A stretch of DNA of 5,339 nucleotides from Bacillota bacterium (GTDB taxonomy: Bacteria > Bacillota > Bacilli > Alicyclobacillales > Alicyclobacillaceae), in NCBI GenBank assembly GCA_021820805.1, contig JAKADF010000278.1:1-5339 (forward strand). Direction: 5' to 3'. A model generated the notes under the pieces. It saw only the letters and a program-made list of their open reading frames with translations. It was not told where the DNA came from and did not search any database. This document shows, piece after piece, positions 1-5,339 of the stretch; within the stretch, counting starts at the first letter, position 1, and each line of letters opens with the position of its first letter. The position numbers and the translations under genes are program-made.

Positions 1-14
1 AAGCAATCTGCCAT
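1..14 (-). CDS. Possible start of a divergent gene (only about 4 codons inside the window)
   Basis: On the minus strand an ATG at 14-12 opens a frame reading M-A-D-C before it runs off the left edge. The reason to consider it is the strong Shine-Dalgarno match behind it (27-33 on the minus strand), 12 bases from the ATG, which is slightly long but usable in Bacillus-type bacteria. Four codons say nothing about the product, so no function is proposed. If real, the gene is transcribed divergently from dat and the two share the 15-144 intergenic region. The alternative is that the purine-rich stretch is chance and a plus-strand gene ends to the left of the window. Confidence 0.35.
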
Positions 15-26
15 TGTCCTACACTC

Positions 27-33
27 CCTCCTT
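27..33 (-). promoter_or_regulatory. Shine-Dalgarno-like sequence for the divergent start
   Basis: Read on the minus strand, this stretch is AAGGAGG, seven bases exactly complementary to the 3' end of Firmicute 16S rRNA. It lies in a longer purine run (24-35, GGAAGGAGGGAG). It is the only support for the minus-strand start at 14. No clear minus-strand promoter was found behind it. Confidence 0.35.
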
Positions 34-67
34 CCTTCAATGAGCGTTGCATTAACTGATTTCGTAT

Positions 68-85
68 TCCACCATAGACGGTGGA
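68..85. repeat. Short perfect inverted repeat upstream of dat
   Basis: TCCACC (68-73) and GGTGGA (80-85) are perfect inverted arms around a 6-base centre (ATAGAC). No T-run follows on either strand, so it does not look like a terminator. Its place about 60 bases before the dat start, between two possibly divergent genes, would suit a protein-binding site or a hairpin in a leader RNA, but the sequence gives no direct evidence for either. The repeat is certain; a function is not. Confidence 0.4.
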
Positions 86-126
86 TGCACGAAAGCTGTA
101 ACTTATAGGTATCATACAACTATCTG

Positions 127-135
127 AAGGTGAGG
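127..135 (+). promoter_or_regulatory. Ribosome binding site that sets the dat start at ATG 145
   Basis: AAGGTGAGG lies 9 bases before the ATG at 145 and matches the Firmicute Shine-Dalgarno sequence well. The same frame is also open from a GTG at 130, but that GTG sits inside this ribosome binding site, so it is very unlikely to be the start. Confidence 0.75.
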
Positions 136-144
136 AAAAGTTAC

Positions 145-1059
145 ATGGCAGAAGTTGCGTACGTTAATGGGCAGTTTGTGGACTTTAGCGAAGCTAAAAT
201 TCCTATCGATGAACGCGGGCACCAGTTTGGTGACGGTGTCTACGAGGTGATTCGAGTTTATCGAGGAGAGCCTTTTTTATTAGAGTGGCATATAGAGCGT
301 TTATTTAACAGCTTGCGTGCAATACGAATCCATTACCCATTTACATATGAAGAGTGTCTCGAGCTCGTACAGCATGCTGTAGAGAAAAGCAAACTAGAGG
401 AGGCAACAGTATATTTACAAATTACGCGGGGGGCGGCACCTCGTGCACATTTATTTCCAAGCGTGATCCCTTCTGTAACCATGATTATTCGTGAATTTAA
501 AGCTGCTAAACATCCCGAAACGAAAAAGCTCTTGTTGTGGCCAGATGAACGCTGGGCAAACACTTATATAAAAACTTTAAACCTGTTGCCTAATCTTTTA
601 GCAAAACAAACTGCTCATGATGTTGGTGCATCTGAAGCATTACTCGTAAGGAACGGTAAAATGCTTGAGGCATCAAGTGCAAATCTTTGGTTTGTTGTAT
701 CTGGGAGATTGATTACTGCTCCAGCTAATCGTTTTATTCTTCCAGGCATAACACGCCGTTTTGTTCTTGAGCTTGCAATAAAACTAAATCTTCAAGTAGA
801 GGAGCGAGCGCTAAGTATTAATGAGATTCAGGACATTGATGAGGTCTTTTTAACAGGTACAACTACCGAGATTCTTGGGATTGATGAGATTATTAACTCG
901 GCCAAACGGCAGGTTAGTGATGACTCATTGTCTGCAGACATTATGGATTATGAGTTACTAAAACCGTCGGATTGTTCAACTGTCTGGGTAGGTAAGTCTC
1001 ATGAAATAACAGATAAAATTTATTCCGAATTTCTGCGCCACATTATGCATTTAGTTTGA
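145..1059 (+). CDS. dat: D-amino acid (D-alanine) aminotransferase, PLP-dependent class IV
   Basis: The 304-residue cytoplasmic enzyme should interconvert D-alanine plus 2-oxoglutarate with pyruvate plus D-glutamate, supplying D-amino acids for cell-wall peptidoglycan. Class IV fold hallmarks appear in order: ERGHQFGDGVYEV (residues 23-35), the R-x-H type carboxylate-binding motif within RGAAPRAH (95-102, R100 and H102) that separates D-alanine transaminases from branched-chain enzymes, the PLP lysine K143 in IKTLNLL, the cofactor-binding stretch EASSAN (175-180, E175 contacting the pyridine nitrogen), and TGTTTEI (237-243). Family members from Bacillus are about 282 residues. This one is about 22 longer, and the excess sits near residues 254-278, before a tail (GKSHEITDKI) that resumes the family ending. 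The ATG at 145 is chosen over the GTG at 130 because of the ribosome binding site at 127-135. No upstream promoter is convincing. It appears to be a separate unit from the fad genes, although on the same strand. The family is certain; D-alanine as substrate is inferred from R-x-H. Confidence 0.88.
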   Translation: MAEVAYVNGQFVDFSEAKIPIDERGHQFGDGVYEVIRVYRGEPFLLEWHIERLFNSLRAIRIHYPFTYEECLELVQHAVEKSKLEEATVYLQITRGAAPRAHLFPSVIPSVTMIIREFKAAKHPETKKLLLWPDERWANTYIKTLNLLPNLLAKQTAHDVGASEALLVRNGKMLEASSANLWFVVSGRLITAPANRFILPGITRRFVLELAIKLNLQVEERALSINEIQDIDEVFLTGTTTEILGIDEIINSAKRQVSDDSLSADIMDYELLKPSDCSTVWVGKSHEITDKIYSEFLRHIMHLV

Positions 1060-1100
1060 AGTTTTAGTGTATAAGAGCTGTATGTCGTAAATTGCATAGA

Positions 1101-1117
1101 GCCCGCTTAAGGCGGGC
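1101..1117 (+). terminator. GC-rich hairpin after dat, probable weak terminator
   Basis: GCCCGC (1101-1106) pairs with GCGGGC (1112-1117) around a 5-base loop, 41 bases past the dat stop. The stem is strong, but the following sequence (AGTTGCCTTGAAATT) has no continuous T-run, so it is not a classic intrinsic terminator. It may end transcription incompletely, in which case some dat transcripts would read into the fad genes, or it may protect the 3' end of the message. Confidence 0.45.
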
Positions 1118-1159
1118 AGTTGCCTTGAAATTATTCCTCTATCCAACTGACAGAATTTT

Positions 1160-1168
1160 TGCTATGAT
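1160..1168 (+). promoter_or_regulatory. Candidate extended -10 promoter of the fadNAE operon
   Basis: TGCTATGAT combines an extended -10 (TG-n) with TATGAT, five of six bases of the sigma-A consensus. The -35 position at 17-base spacing (1140-1145, TATCCA) is poor, as is often tolerated with an extended -10. Transcription would begin near 1175, putting the palindrome at 1183-1198 in the first transcribed bases, where a bound repressor would block the polymerase. A weaker alternative is CTGACA (1147-1152) with TATTGT (1172-1177), but its spacer is 19 bases. Confidence 0.4.
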
Positions 1169-1182
1169 AAGTATTGTAAATC

Positions 1183-1198
1183 TACCGACTGGTCGGTA
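1183..1198. promoter_or_regulatory. TetR-family-type operator palindrome upstream of fadN, probably FadR
   Basis: TACCGAC (1183-1189) and GTCGGTA (1192-1198) are perfect inverted arms around a 2-base centre (TG). The 7-2-7 symmetry, ending 31 bases before the fadN start, is typical of TetR-family operators. In B. subtilis this operon is repressed by the TetR-family protein FadR, released by long-chain acyl-CoA, whose site resembles TGAATGACTAGTCATTCA. The site here keeps the central GACT-GTC core but has ACC/GGT arms instead of AAT/ATT. FadR is therefore the likely ligand by context, but a different TetR-type regulator is possible. Confidence 0.7.
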
Positions 1199-1229
1199 AT
1201 AATGTAACAGTCGATGGGAGGGCTTCACC

Positions 1230-3635
1230 GTGACATTTCAGATTAGGAAAGCTGCTATACTCGGTGCCGGAGTCATGGGTGCTGCAATAGCTGCTCACTT
1301 AGCAAATGTTGGAATACAAGTACTTCTTCTTGATATTGCACCAGATAAACTTTCTGCAGAGGAAGAATCGAAAGGCCTTACGTTAGCCTCGCCTGCTGTT
1401 CGAAACAGATTTGCTTTGCGTGGACTTCAGGCTGCAAAAAAATCGAAACCTGCTGCTTTTTACGATGATTCAGATGCAAGCCTCATCCAAATTGGCAATT
1501 TAACGGATAATTTAGCAGAACTCAGTGACTGTGATTGGGTAATTGAAGCTGTTGTTGAAAATTTATCTATAAAACAGCAGGTGCTTGCGAATATTGAACG
1601 GGCGGCGAGAGAGGATGCAATCATAAGCTCCAATACCTCTGGAATTTCCATTAAAGAAATGGTCCAAAATTGTTCAGAATCCTTTCGTAAACGTTTTCTT
1701 GGGACCCATTTTTTTAACCCGCCGCGTTATATGAAGTTATTAGAGATTATACCAGGCCCAGATACGAATCCTGAAATAGTGAAAAACATGTCAGAGTTCG
1801 GTGAACGCATCCTTGGAAAAGGCACTGTTCTGGCCAAGGATACTCCAAATTTTATTGCGAATAGAATTGGTACATATGGTTTGCTTGTCACGCTTTCTGC
1901 AATGGAACGATTTAAGCTTGGGGTAGATGAAGTGGATGCTTTAACCGGACCTGTTCTTGGGCGGCCAAAGAGTGCCACTTTCAGGACGCTTGATATAGTA
2001 GGACTTGATACCTTTCTGCATGTAGCAAAAAACGTTGCTAGTGCAGTAACGGATCCTGACGAAAAAAAGGCGTTTACAGTACCTGTTTATTTAGAAAAAA
2101 TGGTAGAAAACCGTTGGCTGGGTGATAAGTCTGGTCAGGGTTTCTTTAAACGTGTGAAGACTGAGAAAGGCAAGGAAATCCTTGCTCTTGATTTACAGAC
2201 TCTAACATACAACTCTCGAAAGAAAGTAAAGTTCGCTTCGTTTGAAATGGCACGAAATGCAAAAACACTTGGAGAAAAGATTAACGCACTGGCTTATGGA
2301 AAAGATGCTGCAGCAGAGTTTGTGTGGTATGTGTTGAAAAAGGTCTTGTTATACTGTGCCTCAAGACAATCTGAAATCGCTTTGGATATCGTGTCAGTTG
2401 ATAATGCAATGAAATGGGGCTTTAATTGGGAGCTTGGCCCATATGAAATTTGGGATATTTTAGGAATCGGAAAATCAGTTGCGCGTATGCGTGCAGAAGG
2501 CGAGAAGATTCCAACATTTATAGAAGATATGCTTCAGAGCGGGAAACAGTCGTTTTACAAATCACAAAGAGGGAATGCACCTTCATTCTACGACTTAACT
2601 GGGGAATATAAGAATCAGGAGATACCTGGAAGTAAAATTTCGCTTCGCATATTAAAAGAGCAGGAGAAGGTCATTAAGAAAAATAGCGGAGCAAGCTTAA
2701 TTGATATTGGTGACGGAATCGTCTGTCTGGACTTTCATTCACCAAAGCAAGCAATTGGTGTAGACGTAACGCAAATGATTGATTTTGCAATAACCGAAGT
2801 CAGCAAAAATTGGGAAGGGCTTGTCATCGCCAATGAAGCAAGCAATTTTTGTGTTGGTGCGAATCTAATGCTTATGCTGATGGAAGCACAAGATGAAAAT
2901 TGGGATGAAATTGACCAATTTGTTCGTCGGTTTCAACAAACTTTAATGAGGTTGAAATATTTGCCGAAGCCTGTTGTTGCAGCGCCATTCAACATGACGC
3001 TAGGCGGAGGTGCAGAAGTTTGCTTCCCAGCAGACAGAATACAAGCTTCATCGGAAACATATATGGGGCTTGTCGAAGTTGGAGTAGGTTTAATTCCTGG
3101 CGGGGGCGGTAACAAGGAATTACTGATTCGTGCAATTGAAAATGTTCCGCAGACTATCGATGACAGACTGGATTCTTATGTACGTAAAGTATTTGAGACT
3201 ATTGCGACTGCAAAAGTATCCACGAGTGCTAAAGAAGCGAAAAAGTACGGGTTCCTAAGGCAAGCAGACGGAATCAGTGTATCCCGTGACTTTCTTATTC
3301 ATGACGCAAAGCAAGTTGCTTTAGGTCTAGCCAAAACTGGATATATGCCAAGAGCTAAGATTCGTGTTCCAGTAATTGGGGAATCAGGAGCCGCATTGTT
3401 ACAAATGGGTGTGTATGGCATGAAACAAAGCGGATATATTTCCGATCACGATGTTAAAATTGCCCATCACCTCATTCGTTTATTAACAGGCGGAGCTGTA
3501 CCTAGAGGAACATTGGTTACAGAAGATTATCTGCTCGACTTAGAACGGGAGGCCTTCCTTAGTTTGATTGGTGAAAGAAAAACACAAGAGCGTATGCAAT
3601 ACATGTTGACTGTTGGAAAACCACTCCGAAATTGA
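1230..3635 (+). CDS. fadN: Fused 3-hydroxyacyl-CoA dehydrogenase / enoyl-CoA hydratase
   Basis: This 801-residue soluble enzyme carries the second and third steps of fatty-acid beta-oxidation: hydration of trans-2-enoyl-CoA, then NAD-dependent oxidation to 3-ketoacyl-CoA. The dehydrogenase comes first: Rossmann motif GAGVMG at residues 12-17, E110, S137 in SSNTSGI, the catalytic pair H160 (GTHFFNP) and E172 (12 apart, as in the family), and N211 in FIANRI. Its C-terminal dehydrogenase domain covers roughly 205-320, with further helical sequence to about 480. A crotonase domain follows at about 485-690, with oxyanion-hole segment NFCVGAN (539-545) and both catalytic glutamates, E596 (GGGAE) and E616 (VEVG), at the standard 20-residue spacing. 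This domain order is the reverse of E. coli FadB and matches B. subtilis FadN (about 790 residues), whose ending KTQERMQ...GKPLRN is also closely shared. The GTG start is chosen because GGGAGG (1216-1221) lies 8 bases upstream and the N-terminus aligns with FadN. It is the first gene of the operon, with the operator just upstream, and all catalytic residues are intact. Confidence 0.96.
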   Translation: MTFQIRKAAILGAGVMGAAIAAHLANVGIQVLLLDIAPDKLSAEEESKGLTLASPAVRNRFALRGLQAAKKSKPAAFYDDSDASLIQIGNLTDNLAELSDCDWVIEAVVENLSIKQQVLANIERAAREDAIISSNTSGISIKEMVQNCSESFRKRFLGTHFFNPPRYMKLLEIIPGPDTNPEIVKNMSEFGERILGKGTVLAKDTPNFIANRIGTYGLLVTLSAMERFKLGVDEVDALTGPVLGRPKSATFRTLDIVGLDTFLHVAKNVASAVTDPDEKKAFTVPVYLEKMVENRWLGDKSGQGFFKRVKTEKGKEILALDLQTLTYNSRKKVKFASFEMARNAKTLGEKINALAYGKDAAAEFVWYVLKKVLLYCASRQSEIALDIVSVDNAMKWGFNWELGPYEIWDILGIGKSVARMRAEGEKIPTFIEDMLQSGKQSFYKSQRGNAPSFYDLTGEYKNQEIPGSKISLRILKEQEKVIKKNSGASLIDIGDGIVCLDFHSPKQAIGVDVTQMIDFAITEVSKNWEGLVIANEASNFCVGANLMLMLMEAQDENWDEIDQFVRRFQQTLMRLKYLPKPVVAAPFNMTLGGGAEVCFPADRIQASSETYMGLVEVGVGLIPGGGGNKELLIRAIENVPQTIDDRLDSYVRKVFETIATAKVSTSAKEAKKYGFLRQADGISVSRDFLIHDAKQVALGLAKTGYMPRAKIRVPVIGESGAALLQMGVYGMKQSGYISDHDVKIAHHLIRLLTGGAVPRGTLVTEDYLLDLEREAFLSLIGERKTQERMQYMLTVGKPLRN

Positions 3636-3654
3636 TAGAAAAGGTGGAAGAGCA

Positions 3655-3663
3655 GGGGGGAAG
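3655..3663 (+). promoter_or_regulatory. Unusual G-run ribosome binding site deciding the fadA GTG start
   Basis: Six consecutive G (3655-3660) followed by AAG lie 7 bases before the GTG at 3668. They can pair with the CCUCC of 16S rRNA if the central position is a G-U wobble. The frame is open further upstream, through GTG 3644 and TTG 3632 (the latter overlapping the fadN stop), but neither has a good ribosome binding site, and the family N-terminus begins M-K-E-A-V-I-V at 3668. A second AAGGTGG at 3641-3647 is too far away to serve this start. Confidence 0.6.
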
Positions 3664-3667
3664 TACT

Positions 3668-4849
3668 GTGAAGGAAGCGGTTATCGTAGCTGGAGTACGT
3701 ACTGCCATCGGCAGAGCACCAAAAGGTACATTGAAAAATACCAGGCCTGACGACTTAGGTGCAATTGTCGTGGAGGAACTTTTTCGCCGTATTCCAGAAC
3801 TGAATAAAGAAGAAGTTGAAGATGTCATTATCGGCTGCGCAATTCCAGAAGCTGAACAAGGAATGAATATGGCGCGCATTATTGGGCTTAGGGCAGGATT
3901 GCCCACAAGTGTGCCCGGTGTAACAGTTAATCGTTTTTGTTCTTCTGGGCTCCAGACAATTGCAATGGGAGCACAGTCAATTATGTCAGGCATGTCAGAT
4001 ATAGTCATTGCAGGCGGAGTAGAATCTATGAGCATGATTCCTATGGGCGGGTATAACATATCCCCAAACCCCACTTTGGCTACAAATTATCCTGAAGCAT
4101 ACATGGGAATGGGTCACACTGCTGAGCAGGTTGCAAAAAGATTCAAAATCAGCCGTGAAGACCAGGATAAATTTGCGCTTCGTAGTCATGAACGAGCTGC
4201 AGCGGCCATAGATTCAGGAAAGTTCAAAGATGAAATCGTTCCTGTAAGCGTTAAACAGACATTCGTTGATGACAGAAACAAATTAGTTGTTAGGGATTTG
4301 ATATTCGAAACAGATGAAGGCGTGCGACGTGCGACGAACTTGACCGCTTTAAATGAACTCCGTCCTGTATTTAATGTAAATGGTTCTGTTACCGCAGGAA
4401 ATTCTTCTCAAACAAGTGACGGAGCTGCCGCAGTGTTGCTTATGTCTGCAGAGAAAGCTTCTGAGCTTGGACTTAAGCCAATTGGAATCTTTCGTTCTTT
4501 TGCAGTTGCCGGGGTTGATCCGGATATTATGGGTGTTGGTCCTATTGCTGCCGTGCCAAAAGCACTTCAGAAAGCAGGAGTTAGTCTTTCAGATATTGAC
4601 TTAATTGAATTAAATGAAGCATTCGCTTCTCAATCATTGCATGTAATTCGAACACTAGGGATGAATGAGGACAAGGTAAACGTGAATGGCGGTGCAATTG
4701 CACTTGGGCACCCCCTTGGTTGTACGGGTGCAAGGCTCACAGTTTCAATTTTAAATGAATTGTCCCGCAGGAATGGGAAGTATGGTTTAGTTACGATGTG
4801 TATCGGCGGGGGGATGGGGGCTGCTGGAGTCATCGAACGGCCCGCGTGA
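3668..4849 (+). CDS. fadA: Acetyl-CoA acyltransferase (3-ketoacyl-CoA thiolase)
   Basis: The 393-residue cytoplasmic thiolase performs the last beta-oxidation step, splitting 3-ketoacyl-CoA with CoA into acetyl-CoA and an acyl-CoA two carbons shorter. All thiolase signatures are present: the acyl-accepting cysteine C91 in NRFCSSGLQ, the [12 protein letters not shown] block (244-255), N316 in NEAFASQ, H348 in [14 protein letters not shown] (341-354), and the second catalytic cysteine C378 in [10 protein letters not shown] near the C-terminus. Length and both termini match B. subtilis FadA (about 391 residues). The GTG start is set by family alignment and the G-rich ribosome binding site. The gene begins 32 bases after the fadN stop with no terminator between, so it should be co-transcribed. 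The context with fadN and fadE argues for a degradative thiolase rather than a biosynthetic acetoacetyl-CoA thiolase. Confidence 0.95.
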   Translation: MKEAVIVAGVRTAIGRAPKGTLKNTRPDDLGAIVVEELFRRIPELNKEEVEDVIIGCAIPEAEQGMNMARIIGLRAGLPTSVPGVTVNRFCSSGLQTIAMGAQSIMSGMSDIVIAGGVESMSMIPMGGYNISPNPTLATNYPEAYMGMGHTAEQVAKRFKISREDQDKFALRSHERAAAAIDSGKFKDEIVPVSVKQTFVDDRNKLVVRDLIFETDEGVRRATNLTALNELRPVFNVNGSVTAGNSSQTSDGAAAVLLMSAEKASELGLKPIGIFRSFAVAGVDPDIMGVGPIAAVPKALQKAGVSLSDIDLIELNEAFASQSLHVIRTLGMNEDKVNVNGGAIALGHPLGCTGARLTVSILNELSRRNGKYGLVTMCIGGGMGAAGVIERPA

Positions 4850-4896
4850 TGCCTAAGAGGCCTGTACCAAAATACGTATATGGGGAGGTTTTATAA

Positions 4897-5339
4897 ATGT
4901 CGACTGACGAAAAAAAACTTGCTAAAGGTGCGGCGTTTTTATTGGAAGATGCCAGCCCCGAGAATATTTTTACCCCAGAAGATTTTTCAAAAGAGCATCT
5001 TATGATTGCTGAAACAACGCGTTCGTTCGTCGAAGGTGAAATTCTGCCAAACCATGAGACCCTTGAACACCAGGACTTTGACCTAACTGTGAAATTACTT
5101 CAAAAAGCAGGAGAGTTAGGATTGCTTGCTGCAGATATTCCAGAGGAATATGACGGCCTGGGTACAGACAAAGTGACGTCAGCGCTTATTACGGAACATA
5201 TAACAAGAGGCGGATCCTTCGCATTAAGTCAAGGTGCACATGTCGGCATTGGTACACTTCCTATCGTGTTTTTCGGGAATGAGGAGCAGAAAAAAAAGTA
5301 TTTGCCAAAGCTTGCTACTGGGGAATGGATTGCAGCTTA
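4897..5339 (+). CDS. fadE: Acyl-CoA dehydrogenase, N-terminal part (cut by the window end)
   Basis: This FAD flavoprotein should oxidise acyl-CoA to trans-2-enoyl-CoA, the first beta-oxidation step, passing electrons to electron-transfer flavoprotein. The 147 complete codons in view show the helical N-terminal acyl-CoA dehydrogenase domain: AGELGLLAADIPEEYDGLG (71-89), which matches the family's G-LG-----PEEYGGLG pattern, then SQGAHVGIGTLPIVFFGNEE (111-130) and YLPKLATGEWIAA (135-147), ending just before the expected ALTEP-type motif. B. subtilis FadE is about 594 residues, so roughly three quarters, including the catalytic glutamate and most FAD contacts, lies beyond the right edge. The ATG at 4897 has an excellent ribosome binding site, GGGGAGG (4882-4888), 8 bases upstream. 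It is the third gene of the operon, 47 bases after fadA. Two A8 tracts (4910-4917 and 5290-5297) fall within the coding frame. No stop or frameshift is seen. Confidence 0.93.
   Translation, partial: MSTDEKKLAKGAAFLLEDASPENIFTPEDFSKEHLMIAETTRSFVEGEILPNHETLEHQDFDLTVKLLQKAGELGLLAADIPEEYDGLGTDKVTSALITEHITRGGSFALSQGAHVGIGTLPIVFFGNEEQKKKYLPKLATGEWIAA

Noticed and set aside
1..108. Plus-strand open frame from base 1 to a TAG at 106-108 as the tail of an upstream gene
   Set aside because: The 35 residues resemble nothing I recognise, and the stretch contains the inverted repeat and the minus-strand ribosome binding site, so it looks intergenic. The window is too short on this side to be sure.
110..115. 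TATCAT as a -10 box for dat
   Set aside because: Five of six bases match the consensus, but no recognisable -35 lies 16-18 bases upstream and there is no extended -10 TG, so it is too weak to annotate as a promoter.
130..144. Upstream GTG start for dat adding five residues (M-R-K-S-Y)
   Set aside because: The GTG lies inside the AAGGTGAGG ribosome binding site that serves the ATG at 145, and the family N-terminus fits the ATG start.
3559..4074. 171-codon open frame on the minus strand across the fadN/fadA junction
   Set aside because: It lies antisense to two clearly real genes, resembles no family I recognise, and is best explained as a shadow frame of their codon pattern.
4807..4827. G-rich stretch at the end of fadA as a possible G-quadruplex
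   Set aside because: It encodes the conserved thiolase C-G-G-G-M-G-A-A-G motif, and the runs do not give four separate GGG blocks with loops, so the protein sequence explains it.
4851..4861. Small hairpin GCCT-AAG-AGGC between fadA and fadE as a terminator
   Set aside because: A 4-bp stem with no T-run is too weak, and fadE follows closely with its own strong ribosome binding site, so co-transcription is more likely.
4910..5297. Two A8 tracts in fadE (4910-4917 and 5290-5297) as transcriptional slippage or frameshift sites
   Set aside because: Both translate in frame as lysine codons in a conserved protein. No downstream stimulatory structure or alternative frame product is evident, and such tracts are common in AT-rich genomes.

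Overview
The window looks like chromosomal DNA from a low-to-moderate GC Firmicute of the Bacillus type (Bacillaceae or Planococcaceae). The evidence is strong AGGAGG-type ribosome binding sites, two GTG starts, AT-leaning codon third positions, and a gene order and protein sequences matching the fadN-fadA-fadE fatty-acid degradation operon of Bacillus subtilis. The genus cannot be fixed from this sequence.

Layout: bases 1-144 are a short intergenic region. It has a perfect 6-bp inverted repeat (68-85) and, at the left edge on the minus strand, a possible start of a divergent gene (ATG at 14, with a strong Shine-Dalgarno match behind it). Bases 145-1059 encode a PLP-dependent class IV aminotransferase, best read as D-amino acid (D-alanine) transaminase, with an unusual insertion of about 22 residues near its C-terminus. 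Bases 1060-1229 hold a GC-rich hairpin that may end dat transcription, a candidate extended -10 promoter, and a 16-bp palindrome of TetR-operator type just upstream of fadN.

Three co-directional beta-oxidation genes follow. fadN (1230-3635) is a fused 3-hydroxyacyl-CoA dehydrogenase / enoyl-CoA hydratase, fadA (3668-4849) is an acetyl-CoA acyltransferase (thiolase), and fadE (4897 to the right edge) is the N-terminal quarter of an acyl-CoA dehydrogenase. The gaps are 32 and 47 bases, with no convincing terminator, so they read as one operon.

Together the three proteins cover one turn of the beta-oxidation spiral. FadE makes the trans-2-enoyl-CoA, FadN hydrates it and oxidises the 3-hydroxyacyl-CoA, and FadA cleaves the 3-ketoacyl-CoA to acetyl-CoA and a chain two carbons shorter. 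The palindrome ahead of fadN has the same central core and symmetry as the known Bacillus FadR operator but different outer arms. It is the most informative regulatory signal here. I see no mobile element, CRISPR array, RNA gene or new defence or metabolic system; apart from the points under findings, this is an ordinary metabolic region.
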